Origin: a virus
Length of the DNA stretch: 45,754 nt
Reading direction: 5' to 3' (one strand)
IMG/VR virus record: IMGVR_UViG_3300042111_000046
Location: 1 to 45,754 of that record
In this document: one piece after another, positions 28,572-37,825 of the stretch
Position numbering within the stretch: the stretch's first letter is position 1
How the letters are laid out: each line of letters starts with the position of its first letter
Made by a program: the position numbers and the translations under genes
Notes under the pieces: generated by a model
What the model was told of the DNA's origin: nothing
What the model saw: the letters and a program-made list of their open reading frames with translations, nothing else
Databases searched by the model: none

Positions 28572-31500
28572 TGTTGTTTGTTTTTATTTAGCATTCTACT
28601 TGTTTCATCATATGTTGGTAATCCATCTAATCCATAGTATTTACCAACTTCTCCAGGCAATGCTAATAATCCTGAAATGAAATTTTTAGGTTGTTCTTTT
28701 TGACTTGATAAATTTAATTTTTTACTATATGAATCTGATAACCTTGCTATTTCTTTTGATTTATTTTGTATAGCAGTTTCAAATTCACTATATGTTAATT
28801 TACCAGATCTATATTCAGCTAAGTCTTTAGCCATAAGTTCATTAGTTGCTTGAATTCTTTTTTTTAATTCAAGTACTTTATTTGTACTTAATACATTTAG
28901 ATCGGCTTGATTTACTTTAAACCCTAAACCTTTAATTAAAGCACCAAGTTCTGATTCATCAGTTCTAAATGGTGACTCAATACCTTTTCTAGCTCTTTCA
29001 ATTCTTTGTGTAGTATAAGATCCAGGTGCAAACGGAAAATTAGGAACTAAATTTTGTACAACTTTATCTAATTTAATTTTTAAATCTGTAGATAATGATT
29101 GTCCTAGCCCCTTTAATTTTTCTCTTTTGTAAACATCATATCCAAACATTGGGGGTATAATATCTCCAAGTAAACCTAATGATGGTTGTACTGATGCTGG
29201 TAATCCTGGAATTTGTGCAGTATAACTATTAACATCTAATACATCTCCACCAGGAACATATCTAGTTATATCTAAATAATATGGCTTATCACTAATTCCT
29301 AAAAGTTCTGCAGGTACAGGAAGTTTAATATTTCTATGTGGTAATAATGGAACACCAAATACTCTACCAGATTGTTGCTCACTCATTAATGCTCTTTCTT
29401 TTGCTTCATCTCCGCCACTATAATACCCACCTAATTTATTTAAACCATATCCTAATGCAGCCCATTTAGCATATTTCCATGGTCTTACAACTGCAGTTTC
29501 AGCAAGTAATGGCACAACTCTATATGTATAAGCAAGAAATGGAGTTGGATATTCTCTTAAAAAATTAATTACAGGTGCGTTAATATCATAATCAATAAAT
29601 GATCTTCTTGCATCTATTGCAGCATCTGATGGGCTAAATCCTTTTGAAAGCCTATCTCTAAATATAGCTAAACGGAATACTGAATCTTCAAATCTATATA
29701 AATCAGTTGCAAATTTAGCACCAGTTTTTAATCCAAATAAACTTCTTTTTAAATCATTAAATATAATACCAGCAGAACTTACAGATTGATTAAATTCATC
29801 CATTGCCTTATTTCCAAATGCAGTGTATGGATTATCTTTTAATACTTGTGATATAGCCTTTAATTCATTACTAATAAAATCAGCTTCTAAAACTCCATTT
29901 TGTTCTGCAAGAGTAAATAATTCTGATTTTTTACCTTTATTAGCTGCAGTTAATGCTTTGTATCCTTCTGATAAATTCTTTCCTAAATTAGAACCATCCA
30001 TTAAATCATATAATATTACATTACTAATTGTATTATTAACATGAACTGTTGGATTCCAAGCTGTTTTAGATATTTTCCAAAGTTGATTTAATTGTCTATA
30101 TACTTTATAAAATTCAGTTGGTGTTTTATTTAAATAGTTATCAGTTCTAATTAAATTATCATAAATATCTTCAGGTATCCATTTACCAGCAAGAGGTCCA
30201 AATCTTTTTTTACCACCTGTATCTGGAATAACAGCATTAGATACTTGTTTTAAATTGTATTCTCCAATTTCACTTACAGTTGGTTTTGTATAAGCATAAG
30301 GTGTTTTAGCTATTTCATTATAAAAAAATGATTTACCTAATTGACCACTTAATATTCTTCCAGTTTCACTAATTGCAAGTGCACCATCTTCAATTTCACC
30401 AAGTGCTATTCTTTCTTGTTTAGTTAATTCCCATCTAATTTTAATTGAATCATTTTTACCTAATGCTTTAAATTCTTCTTGCGTTAAATCAAATAATTCC
30501 CAACCAGCATGGTTTTTAATTTTACTTCCAGTTTCTATTTCTTTTAATAATTTATTATATTCTGGTGAATTAATTTTTTCTGGAGTTTCAAATCTAATTT
30601 TTTGAATTTGTTTAATTGCTTTAAGATCACTTCCCTCACCTATATAATATGCTACATCATTTTTAAATCTTTTTAAATACTCACCTTTAGGTACAGTAAT
30701 TACAATACCCCTTGGTTTTAATTCATCGCCAACTTTAGCTAATGCGTCGTCTTTCGTATAGGTTCTTCTAAGATATCTATCTATATTTCTTTTAACAGTT
30801 TCTTCACTTAATAAACCAAAGTCAACAAACATTTGACTTAATATTTTAACTTCTTTTCTAAAAGTATCTGAAAGTTTTTCTATTTTAGTTGGACCATATT
30901 TAATGTCACCTTCCATTAAATTTAATAATAATCTTCTTTCATCAGATGTTAGTTGCTGTGCTCTTTCTGCAAGTTCTACAAACTTACCTGCAATCTCATT
31001 TTGTTTACCAATTGCTTTTGTTTTTAATGCAGCAACATCTGTAGGTAAACCATAATCATCTACAATACCTCTAGCAATAACTTCTGATAATGGAATTTTT
31101 TTAGTGTATTCGTCTTTAGTACCTTTAAGAAATGTTCTTTCAATTGGTATTTTTTTTAATCCCTGTACACCAGCAAATCCAGATAAAAATCCAATAGCAG
31201 CAGCACTAAACTTTTGACTTATTGGTGCATCATCTTCTAAATATTGTGGAGCAATTGCAGCACCAACAATACCAGTTACTATATCTGGTCCAAATTTTCC
31301 TGTACTTAAATATTCAAATCCAGGTTTACCAATTTTTTCTTGATATGGTTTTATTAAATATGTATCAAAAAATGCCCTAGGTCCTGTAAGTATATTACCT
31401 TTTGGTATATCTTTAATTTGTTGAACTATTTCTTTTTCAGCAAATTGAATATCTTCATCTGGTCTAATTCTAATATTTCTATATTTTTCACCCATTGCTC

Positions 31501-32266
31501 CTTGAATTTTAGATGTAATTAAACTGGATTCATTAACTGTTTTAATATTAACATCTGATTCAGGCAATATACCAGTAGGCTTACCCTCTTTACCAAATAC
31601 TCTTCCAACACCCCTAGCAGTTAAACCAATAGCTGGGGCTATTATTGCACCACCAACTCCACCTGCAAGTGCTTGTTTTGTTCGTGTATCTAAAATACTT
31701 TGCTCATCAACATATCCTAAAGCACCTGTAACACCACCACTTACAGCACCCATTTTAGCCATTGAATAAATTGTTTTAGCTTTTGCAAATGGTATAAGCC
31801 AAGTTATAGGATCTAATACGGCACCGCCAAAATATCCAACCATAGTCCATACACCATTTTCTGGATCTTCTATTCTGGCTCTTAATTCTTCTTGTTCTTT
31901 TCTTAACTCATCAGTACCTATATTAGCCATTTGTTTAACGCCTCTATAAGTATCTTTAATTCCTAATTTAAAACCATAAGCAAAATTATCTTGCCAACTT
32001 TTATTACCAACAATAGTTGCAGGACCAATAGTAGATAATGGACCAATATCATCTTTTCTACTAAATTGAAATCCTTGCCAATAAGGAGGCTCATCAGTAG
32101 AACTAAATGTATCTGTGTTTAGTCCAATGTCTTTAAATGGATTTTGTATTTCTTGTGATTTTGTAGCTGATGGTCCAATTGATGAAAATGGATTAATAAG
32201 TACATCTTTATCTTTAGGTTGTTCTGTACCTATTTGTGGACCAATCAAATTAAATGGATTGTCCAT
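28568..32266 (-). CDS. Large virion / ejection-type protein (1232 residues)
   Basis: Largest gene. The N-terminus repeats a short motif: NPFNLIGP, NPFSSIGP, NPFKDIG (residues 3-50). Residues about 85-240 contain Gly/Ala-rich helices (VGYFGGAVLDPITWLIPFAK; MGAVSGGVTGALGYVD; ALAGGVGGAIIAPAIG) that could enter membranes. A long helical middle follows (SDERRLLLNLMEGD, KEVKILSQMFVDFGLLSEE), then a polar C-terminal third. Size and position before the lysis genes match the internal/ejection proteins of podoviruses that form a channel across the cell envelope. No transglycosylase motif seen. Function by analogy only. Confidence 0.7.
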   Translation of the reverse strand: MDNPFNLIGPQIGTEQPKDKDVLINPFSSIGPSATKSQEIQNPFKDIGLNTDTFSSTDEPPYWQGFQFSRKDDIGPLSTIGPATIVGNKSWQDNFAYGFKLGIKDTYRGVKQMANIGTDELRKEQEELRARIEDPENGVWTMVGYFGGAVLDPITWLIPFAKAKTIYSMAKMGAVSGGVTGALGYVDEQSILDTRTKQALAGGVGGAIIAPAIGLTARGVGRVFGKEGKPTGILPESDVNIKTVNESSLITSKIQGAMGEKYRNIRIRPDEDIQFAEKEIVQQIKDIPKGNILTGPRAFFDTYLIKPYQEKIGKPGFEYLSTGKFGPDIVTGIVGAAIAPQYLEDDAPISQKFSAAAIGFLSGFAGVQGLKKIPIERTFLKGTKDEYTKKIPLSEVIARGIVDDYGLPTDVAALKTKAIGKQNEIAGKFVELAERAQQLTSDERRLLLNLMEGDIKYGPTKIEKLSDTFRKEVKILSQMFVDFGLLSEETVKRNIDRYLRRTYTKDDALAKVGDELKPRGIVITVPKGEYLKRFKNDVAYYIGEGSDLKAIKQIQKIRFETPEKINSPEYNKLLKEIETGSKIKNHAGWELFDLTQEEFKALGKNDSIKIRWELTKQERIALGEIEDGALAISETGRILSGQLGKSFFYNEIAKTPYAYTKPTVSEIGEYNLKQVSNAVIPDTGGKKRFGPLAGKWIPEDIYDNLIRTDNYLNKTPTEFYKVYRQLNQLWKISKTAWNPTVHVNNTISNVILYDLMDGSNLGKNLSEGYKALTAANKGKKSELFTLAEQNGVLEADFISNELKAISQVLKDNPYTAFGNKAMDEFNQSVSSAGIIFNDLKRSLFGLKTGAKFATDLYRFEDSVFRLAIFRDRLSKGFSPSDAAIDARRSFIDYDINAPVINFLREYPTPFLAYTYRVVPLLAETAVVRPWKYAKWAALGYGLNKLGGYYSGGDEAKERALMSEQQSGRVFGVPLLPHRNIKLPVPAELLGISDKPYYLDITRYVPGGDVLDVNSYTAQIPGLPASVQPSLGLLGDIIPPMFGYDVYKREKLKGLGQSLSTDLKIKLDKVVQNLVPNFPFAPGSYTTQRIERARKGIESPFRTDESELGALIKGLGFKVNQADLNVLSTNKVLELKKRIQATNELMAKDLAEYRSGKLTYSEFETAIQNKSKEIARLSDSYSKKLNLSSQKEQPKNFISGLLALPGEVGKYYGLDGLPTYDETSRMLNKNKQQ

Positions 32267-32269
32267 AGT

Positions 32270-33382
32270 TTAGAATCCGTATGTTCTTGGATCTACTCCG
32301 ATTTTTTCTAATTGTATTCTTGTTGTTGACCTAATTAATTCAATATCCCTTGAAGGATCATATGAACTAGATTTATTACTTTCTAATTCTGATATTCTTT
32401 GATTAGCAAATTTAGTTAATTGATCTGGCTGTATTCCAGATAAATTTACTGAAGGTTGTTTCTTAGGTGCAGTTTTAGGGGCAAATGGTCTTCCATATGT
32501 TTGCTCAATAAATGCAGGTAAGAATTTAAAGTTAAAATCATAATCCCTTTCTGTATAAGGATATGGAGTTTTAGTTTCAGTTTCCCAATTTTTTTTAACT
32601 TGTTGATATTCTTTTTCAATAAGTGGATCTTTTTGATAAACTCCAGCATAAATTTTTCTATTTTGAAATTCTTGTTGTGCTTCATTTTGCATTGCAGTAG
32701 CTGCTCTAAATTCTTCAGCACTACCTCTCTTTAATTCCATAAATGATTTTTCAGCAAATGGAGTAATACCTAGTGCTCTAGATGCACCCATTGTATCTAT
32801 TTGTTTAGGAGTAGGTATAGGACCTCCAGCTGCTCTAGTTAATTTTTCAACAGCTACAGGAATATCTCGTTGTCTTACTATATCACCAAATAATGCTTGT
32901 CCAATTTGACCACCACCAGTTTCTCTACCTTCAAGCATAATTTTTCTAAGATTAGGTACATCTGAAAATTGTTCATTAACAAATTTTTGTTTATCTTCTA
33001 CTTGAGTTTTTTTACCAAGTACTCTACTTTCACTAAATAAATTTTGAAAATCTTTAGTATTTAATTTATCAACTTTATTTTTAATAGTTGCAAGATCAGT
33101 TGTTTGAAAATAATTTTTAATTAATGCATCTGCTCTTTCTGGATCACCACTTTCTAATAACCCAAGTGCATCTACTGCTTGACTAAATTTAGAACCATAT
33201 TGATTTGTATAAGAATCTTTTAATGCTACTTGTTTTTTAATATTTTTCTTTTCTTCATTTAATTCATTTAAAACATTTTGAGCAACTATATCTACAATCT
33301 TTCCAGTAATTTTATCACTTTCAGATTGTATTCTAGAATACTCTGCACCCATACCTAATAATAATGGTGTAAGTAATGCCAT
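32270..33382 (-). CDS. Virion-associated helical protein
   Basis: 370 residues; a short N-terminal hydrophobic piece (MALLTPLLLGMGAEYSR), then charged helices (IVAQNVLNELNEEKKNIKKQ; FQNLFSESRVLGKKTQ), a Gly/Pro segment (GGGQIGQALFGDIVRQRDIP), and a Pro-rich linker before ANQRISELESNK. Translated just before the 1232-residue protein; probably a partner in the ejection apparatus. The two genes are 3 bases apart. No family recognised. Confidence 0.65.
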   Translation of the reverse strand: MALLTPLLLGMGAEYSRIQSESDKITGKIVDIVAQNVLNELNEEKKNIKKQVALKDSYTNQYGSKFSQAVDALGLLESGDPERADALIKNYFQTTDLATIKNKVDKLNTKDFQNLFSESRVLGKKTQVEDKQKFVNEQFSDVPNLRKIMLEGRETGGGQIGQALFGDIVRQRDIPVAVEKLTRAAGGPIPTPKQIDTMGASRALGITPFAEKSFMELKRGSAEEFRAATAMQNEAQQEFQNRKIYAGVYQKDPLIEKEYQQVKKNWETETKTPYPYTERDYDFNFKFLPAFIEQTYGRPFAPKTAPKKQPSVNLSGIQPDQLTKFANQRISELESNKSSSYDPSRDIELIRSTTRIQLEKIGVDPRTYGF

Positions 33383-33918
33383 TACATTTCTCCTTGTTGT
33401 TGCATTGGTCTAGCTAATAAACCAGATCCTTGCATTGCTGCCATTGGTAATTCTTTTGGTTTATTGTTTTTCATTTGAATTTCTTCATTAGCATATTTTA
33501 ATTTAGCCATATCTTTTTTAAATTTTTTATTAGATAAATCAGATAAAGATATTCTTAAATTTTTAATTTTTGCTCTAACTCCAATTGCTGTAATCATTTC
33601 CATTAATGGTTGCACAATCATAAAACCTACATCTGGAGTAAATTCTCCTTTTGTAAATCCAGCAAATGTAATGACTCTAACAATAGCTTCTACAGGAACT
33701 CCAGCATCTAGCATAGTTATGATTTCCTCTAAAGATTCTGGTGTAGTAAGCCTTTCCCATAAAATATCTAAAACCATTTCAGGTTGTAGCATTCTTGGGG
33801 GATGCTCCCAAGGATAATTTCCAGGAGTATCTGTTAATGATTGCCCAGGTACTGGCGTATCAAATTCGTTTATTTCTGTTTCTATTGTGTTATCTGTAGG
33901 TGTTATTATTCTTGGCAT
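33382..33918 (-). CDS. Virion-associated hypothetical protein
   Basis: 178 residues. N-terminal polar/Pro-rich part (NEFDTPVPGQSLTDTPGNYP; EHPPRMLQPEMVLDILWERL), a helical middle (LEEIITMLDAGVPVEAIVRV; GFMIVQPLMEMITAIGVRAK) and a basic end. The 'vLdilw....P.slee....l..G.....i' region is typical of an internal-virion-operon protein I have seen in marine podoviruses; unknown function. One-base overlaps on both sides. Confidence 0.65.
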   Translation of the reverse strand: MPRIITPTDNTIETEINEFDTPVPGQSLTDTPGNYPWEHPPRMLQPEMVLDILWERLTTPESLEEIITMLDAGVPVEAIVRVITFAGFTKGEFTPDVGFMIVQPLMEMITAIGVRAKIKNLRISLSDLSNKKFKKDMAKLKYANEEIQMKNNKPKELPMAAMQGSGLLARPMQQQGEM

Positions 33919-34340
33919 TATTTTATTTGTGAAATATCTGAGTAATATCTATCTGTTGCAAAAGACCTCATTCTTGCTCTAACTTCTGCAATTTTATCCA
34001 TAAATGTTTCTGCTTTTAATCCCCTAGTAGCACCTGGCATTGATGAAATTTGACCAGCAGCTTTTGGAGTCATCATACCCCCAGTCTCAACTCTTCCTGG
34101 AAGTCTTGCCTTTTGTGCTTGAAAATATTGTACTTGATCTTGATATGCTTTTATACTTGCATAAGGATCTTTTACAGCTTCTTTAATTGCTGCTTTTGCT
34201 TTTCTTCTTGCTTTTTCTGCAGGTGATTCTACTGTACTATCTTCTGGATAAGGATCATTTTCTTCAAAAATACCCCACCCATAAGTACTATTAGTTGTTT
34301 GCTTTGCAGCGTTATCAAATATATTTTTTAAAGTGTCCAT
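33918..34340 (-). CDS. Virion-associated hypothetical protein
   Basis: 140 residues, Ala/Lys-rich and helical (EKARRKAKAAIKEAVKDPYA; SIKAYQDQVQYFQAQKARLP) with a Gly/Met segment (GMMTPKAAGQISSMPGATRG). Soluble; in the ejection-type gene run. Unrecognised. Confidence 0.65.
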   Translation of the reverse strand: MDTLKNIFDNAAKQTTNSTYGWGIFEENDPYPEDSTVESPAEKARRKAKAAIKEAVKDPYASIKAYQDQVQYFQAQKARLPGRVETGGMMTPKAAGQISSMPGATRGLKAETFMDKIAEVRARMRSFATDRYYSDISQIK

Positions 34341-34349
34341 ATTATTTTA

Positions 34350-35726
34350 TTAAGGTATAACTGATGAGGCAAATATCTTCATTCCAAATGCACCTAGCAT
34401 TGCATATAGAGCAGATTTTTGTGCACTGTTTTGTAAATCAAATGTTGTTGTTCTTTCTAATGCAGCTATAGCTAAATTATGATTTCTATTAATTTCATTT
34501 TCTGAAGCTGTATTTACCCATGATGCTTCGTCTCTCCACTGTTGCCATAACGATGATAAAGCATAGTTAGATAAATTTAATAAATTCATAGCATTAGATT
34601 CATTAGCAGCATTAATAGCAGCAGTATTTGCTGTATTTAATTGTCTTCTCCAAACTGTATTAGATTGGTCTATAATTCTTTGATTCTCTACATTAAATCT
34701 TTGTCTAGCATCTGCAAGTGTAGCATTAAATTGTGATATTGCTGCTTCTCTTTGAGCATTTGCATCATTAATAGCAACTTCATTTTTAACATTTAATGCA
34801 TCTACTTTATTTAATTCAGCTGCCATAAACTGATTCATTGCATCTATTCTAGCAGCATTTTGTGTAGCTATATTATAATTTAATGAATCATAATATTGAT
34901 TAACTTGATTTTGACTAGTAGCATTAAATTGTAATGCAGCATTTCTTGCAGCATTATCAGATAATAGTTGCTGTTGTCTTGATTGTAAATTTTGTAGATT
35001 AGCTTGTTGTTGATTTGATAAATTACTTAAATCAACTTGTAAGTATGATTGTGCATTTACTAATGCAGCTTGTTGGTTATTTGCTAAATTTTGAAATATA
35101 ACTTGCTTATAAGTCTCAGCATCTGCAACAGCAATTGGTACAGATGATTTTAAAATACCTTCAGCTAATGCTTCACCTAACATTGTAGAAGCACCAAGAC
35201 CTCTAGCTTGCATTGCAGATTTAGCAGCCTCAGCAGCACCTCTAGCAAATGCAGGTAGTGGAGATCCTGTTGAAACTGACTGCTGAATATCTTGTGATAT
35301 ATTTGCAAGTTGACCTTGAACAGTTGCTTTAGGATCTAATGTTGCTAAAGACTGTTGGGCTGCAATCATAGGAGCAGTTAATGTTCCTTGTGCAGCAGCC
35401 ATTGTAGGTGCAGTTCCAATTTGTGCAGCAGTATATTGACCAGCAGCTTGTGGAGTAACTCCAGCTACAGTTGCTGCAGGGGCTACAGTAGCCGCAGTAG
35501 CCATAGGAGTAGTTGCAGCTGTTGTTTGTGCCGCTACCGTACCAGTAACTCCAGGAGTTGCAAGAAGTTCATTTGTTTGAACATTTTGTAACTGAGGAGA
35601 TATTGTAGTACCTTGGGGTAATGTTGGTGTACTTAATAATGAACCAATTAAACTAACAGCAGATTTTGATCCTGTTTGTTGAGTTTGTTGGGGTGCCAGT
35701 GCACCTGGTTCTAGTTCTGTAGCCAT
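34350..35726 (-). CDS. Ala/Gln/Thr-rich internal virion-type protein
   Basis: 458 residues. The first 130 are Ala/Thr/Gln-rich low complexity (AAQTTAATTPMATAATVAPA). Residues about 150-420 are helices of small residues plus Gln/Asn (NLANNQQAALVNAQSYLQVD; SNLSNQQQANLQNLQSRQQQ), like the amphipathic Ala/Gln-rich internal proteins of T7 type (gp14/gp15). The end is weakly hydrophobic (ALYAMLGAFGMKIFASS). It starts the ejection-type gene run. Confidence 0.65.
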   Translation of the reverse strand: MATELEPGALAPQQTQQTGSKSAVSLIGSLLSTPTLPQGTTISPQLQNVQTNELLATPGVTGTVAAQTTAATTPMATAATVAPAATVAGVTPQAAGQYTAAQIGTAPTMAAAQGTLTAPMIAAQQSLATLDPKATVQGQLANISQDIQQSVSTGSPLPAFARGAAEAAKSAMQARGLGASTMLGEALAEGILKSSVPIAVADAETYKQVIFQNLANNQQAALVNAQSYLQVDLSNLSNQQQANLQNLQSRQQQLLSDNAARNAALQFNATSQNQVNQYYDSLNYNIATQNAARIDAMNQFMAAELNKVDALNVKNEVAINDANAQREAAISQFNATLADARQRFNVENQRIIDQSNTVWRRQLNTANTAAINAANESNAMNLLNLSNYALSSLWQQWRDEASWVNTASENEINRNHNLAIAALERTTTFDLQNSAQKSALYAMLGAFGMKIFASSVIP

Positions 35727-35729
35727 ATA

Positions 35730-35864
35730 TTATATTCTTCCTTGTCCTCTATATTCTTTTTTACTATTATGTTTATTTAATTTTTTAGAATGTCTTCCAG
35801 GTCTTTTAGTTTTAGTTCTTTTAAAATATAACCCTGTACCATATAGGTTAGTTTTTTTAGCCAT
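35730..35864 (-). CDS. Small basic phage protein (RPGRHSKK type)
   Basis: 44 residues: MAKKTNLYGTGLYFKRTKTK, then RPGRHSKKLNKHNSKKEYRG and QGRI. The RPGRHxKK(x)NK....YRGQGR pattern is a short basic family I recall in marine cyano- and pelagiphages; function unknown. Its 5' end overlaps the 14-codon ORF at 35857-35901. Confidence 0.7.
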   Translation of the reverse strand: MAKKTNLYGTGLYFKRTKTKRPGRHSKKLNKHNSKKEYRGQGRI

Positions 35865-35901
35865 TCAAAAATTCTAATTCTTCTTCTGTGTATGGAAACA
35901 T
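35857..35901 (-). CDS. Possible 14-residue peptide (MFPYTEEELEFLNG)
   Basis: MFPYTEEELEFLNG, between two small genes: TAATG overlap upstream and an 8-base overlap downstream. I recall similar 'yTeEEL.fLN' micro-ORFs beside the basic RPGRH-type gene in marine phages. Marginal. Confidence 0.35.
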   Translation of the reverse strand: MFPYTEEELEFLNG

Positions 35902-36002
35902 TAAAATTTTGCTTTAATAGATTCTATAACATCATTGATAATACTTTCGTATTTCCATCCTGCCCATAAACCTATAATTAATCCTAGTATAAATAGTATC
36001 AT
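35901..36002 (-). CDS. 33-residue membrane protein
   Basis: MILFILGLIIGLWAGWKYES then IINDVIESIKAKF: one membrane helix with a short amphipathic tail. CAGGAGTAA precedes the ATG, a good ribosome site. Layout (helix with GLxxGxWxGWKYE) recalls tiny phage membrane proteins of marine myoviruses. Function unknown. Confidence 0.55.
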   Translation of the reverse strand: MILFILGLIIGLWAGWKYESIINDVIESIKAKF

Positions 36003-36027
36003 TTAATTACTCCTGTTATTTTTTGTA

Positions 36028-36678
36028 TTATTCTTTTACTTTATAAAATAAATTATCATCATCACTAGTGGTCCAGCTATCTGTCTCAACACTTGGATAA
36101 TCTAAATTAACCTTATAATCTGGAATATCATTTCTTACTGTAAAATTTGGCAAGTTAAATAATATTCTATTGTTTGGCATAAGTGCATAATTACCTTGCC
36201 AATCATCACCTTCATTTATTTCAAGTATATGATGATGCTTATGTTCTTGTGATATTTCTGAATATGTAACATTTAATAATGTCATATCAGGTTGAGCATA
36301 ATCAATACTAAATTCGTAATTTGCTTTATGTAATTTATTATTTCTATCTAAAAATTTACATTGAGATGTTGCTAAAGCATTAAATTCAATAATTCCTGCG
36401 TAATATGATAAACAATCCCAATACACTACGTCTTTTAATTGTAAATCTTTAACTTCTTTTCTATTATATTTATAAGAAAAAAAAGCAGTAATAGGTAGTC
36501 TTGCGTAGTTTGCACCATTAGGTAATAATATATTAAATAATGGCGTTCTTCCTTCTAATGTAGTAATAGAATGTATTAAACATTCTTCTTCTTCACCTAT
36601 ATATTTTTCTTTATTATACAAAAATTCCAATCTAAGTTTTGATTTCCAAACTGGAATATTATGATTTATAAAAGACAT
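36028..36678 (-). CDS. Conserved phage late protein, function unknown
   Basis: 216 residues, soluble, Trp/Tyr-rich: VWKSKLRLEFLYNKEKYIGE, LPNGANYARLPITAFFSYKY, VVYWDCLSYYAGIIEFN, then a C-terminal NYALMPNNRILFNLPNFTVR and an acidic tail. The 'LP.GA.YARLPITAF' piece is distinctive. The pattern resembles a virion-operon family I recall from marine phages, with no known role. Confidence 0.65.
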   Translation of the reverse strand: MSFINHNIPVWKSKLRLEFLYNKEKYIGEEEECLIHSITTLEGRTPLFNILLPNGANYARLPITAFFSYKYNRKEVKDLQLKDVVYWDCLSYYAGIIEFNALATSQCKFLDRNNKLHKANYEFSIDYAQPDMTLLNVTYSEISQEHKHHHILEINEGDDWQGNYALMPNNRILFNLPNFTVRNDIPDYKVNLDYPSVETDSWTTSDDDNLFYKVKE

Positions 36679-36689
36679 TTTAAATAATG

Positions 36690-36770
36690 TTATTTATAAA
36701 TTTTAATAAGTATAATAATTGTTAAAATAAAATTTATTAAAAAAATTAATTCGTATGTTTGCTGTGTCAT
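36690..36770 (-). CDS. Possible 26-residue membrane peptide
   Basis: MTQQTYELIFLINFILTIII then LIKIYK. One hydrophobic helix; TAATG overlap with the stop of the upstream gene at 36770. In an AT-rich gap, so chance is possible. Confidence 0.4.
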   Translation of the reverse strand: MTQQTYELIFLINFILTIIILIKIYK

Positions 36771-37057
36771 TATGGTTTAACTGGAAATACAATTTCATTA
36801 ACTTGCTCTACTGTAGAAATACCATTTGTTATATCTCTAAGTGCCTGTCTATAATTAGACATAGCAGTTGTAAGTGTATTGTCAGATAAAGCATAAAAAT
36901 CTGTAGATGCTAATAAAGCATTACGTCTTGCTCTTAGATTAGAAATAGCTCTATCAAATGCTCCTGCATTCCATGCTGCTTCCTCAGCCTGTCTTTGTGC
37001 TATCTCTGCATCAGAGAGAACTACTTTAACACCATCTACTAGTTTATGTTCTACCAT
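36770..37057 (-). CDS. Phage tail assembly chaperone-like protein
   Basis: 95 residues: VLSDAEIAQRQAEEAAWNAG, then LRARRNALLASTDFYALSDN and MSNYRQALRDITNG. 'R..LL..TD.........T..m..YRQALRDi' is the signature of tail-fibre/tail assembly chaperone domains found beside fibre genes. It would help fibre folding. Strong ATAGGAG site upstream. Confidence 0.75.
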   Translation of the reverse strand: MVEHKLVDGVKVVLSDAEIAQRQAEEAAWNAGAFDRAISNLRARRNALLASTDFYALSDNTLTTAMSNYRQALRDITNGISTVEQVNEIVFPVKP

Positions 37058-37100
37058 ATTATCTCCTATTTATTATTGTTAATTGAATTAGTCAATGTCA

Positions 37101-37760
37101 TTATTTTATACCAAACATTAGAATAGTGCCATCATCAATATTTCCTGATGCAAACTTAAATTGTATTGCATTTATTGCAGATGTAGTGTTTCCATATCCT
37201 GCTGTGTACCAATCATAAATCATTTGAATATCATTTCTATATGTTGCACTTCTAGCTATGAAATGTTTTACATAAGTTGTAGAAGCTGGATTAAATAATG
37301 TTAATATACCAGAAGTATGAGCATCATTATCAGCACCACATATAACCCCTAATTCTTGAAATCCTGTTCCTTGTGCAATATCAGAACCAGAAAAATAACC
37401 AAGTCCAGTATTACCACCACTTTCATCTTGTTGAGCACCAAATGTTGTTGTTGTTTTTGTAACATTGTAATTGCTTCCAGAATCAGTAGATAAATTCATA
37501 GTAAATGCTTGATCTGCTGTAGCTGGGTGCATATTAACAAACCAGAATTGATATTCCTTGTATGTGCTATCTATTCCTGTTGTAAAACTAATTGATGCAG
37601 AACTACTTGCAGTCTGTGAACTTATTAATACCATGTTACCAGTTGATACAGAAGCATTGTAAGAAGTTACATTTGAAATAGAATTGTTATTCAATGAAGC
37701 TGGTAATAGAACACCGCTTGTGGTTATGTTATTTGCAAATGATCTTGTGATGCTACCCAT
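37101..37760 (-). CDS. Tandem paralogue 3 of a beta-rich virion protein
   Basis: 219 residues, one of three adjacent homologues (also 37822-38481 and 38496-39146). Shared frame: MGSITRSFANNITTSGV at the start, ISFTTGIDSTYKEYQFWFVN, MNLSTDSGSNYNVTKTTTTF, LTLFNPASTTYVKHFIA, AGYGNTTSAINAIQFKFASG and DDGTILMFGIK at the end. Likely a tail-fibre or surface protein; the differing segments between conserved strands may be binding loops. The ATG overlaps the micro-ORF at 37760-37825. Confidence 0.75.
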   Translation of the reverse strand: MGSITRSFANNITTSGVLLPASLNNNSISNVTSYNASVSTGNMVLISSQTASSSASISFTTGIDSTYKEYQFWFVNMHPATADQAFTMNLSTDSGSNYNVTKTTTTFGAQQDESGGNTGLGYFSGSDIAQGTGFQELGVICGADNDAHTSGILTLFNPASTTYVKHFIARSATYRNDIQMIYDWYTAGYGNTTSAINAIQFKFASGNIDDGTILMFGIK

Positions 37761-37825
37761 TATTTAACTCCATATAGTTTAATTATACCATGAGCATAGC
37801 GAATTTGTTTATTAAGCGACATCAT
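37760..37825 (-). pseudogene. 21-codon remnant matching the paralogue C-terminus
   Basis: MMSLNKQIRYAHGIIKLYGV K lies between two of the tandem paralogues. Its end 'GIIKLYGVK' equals the end of 37822-38481 ('GIIKLYGVKKS'), and 'IRYA' aligns with the 'IRFQ' strand before it. It looks like the tail end of a fourth copy, left after recombination. It keeps ATGATG and TAATG couplings to its neighbours, so it may still be translated. Confidence 0.6.

Noticed and set aside
37057-37096. Minus-strand TTGACT-N17-TAAATA as a promoter before the chaperone-like gene
   Set aside because: The -10 is poor and the region is AT-rich; not enough support.
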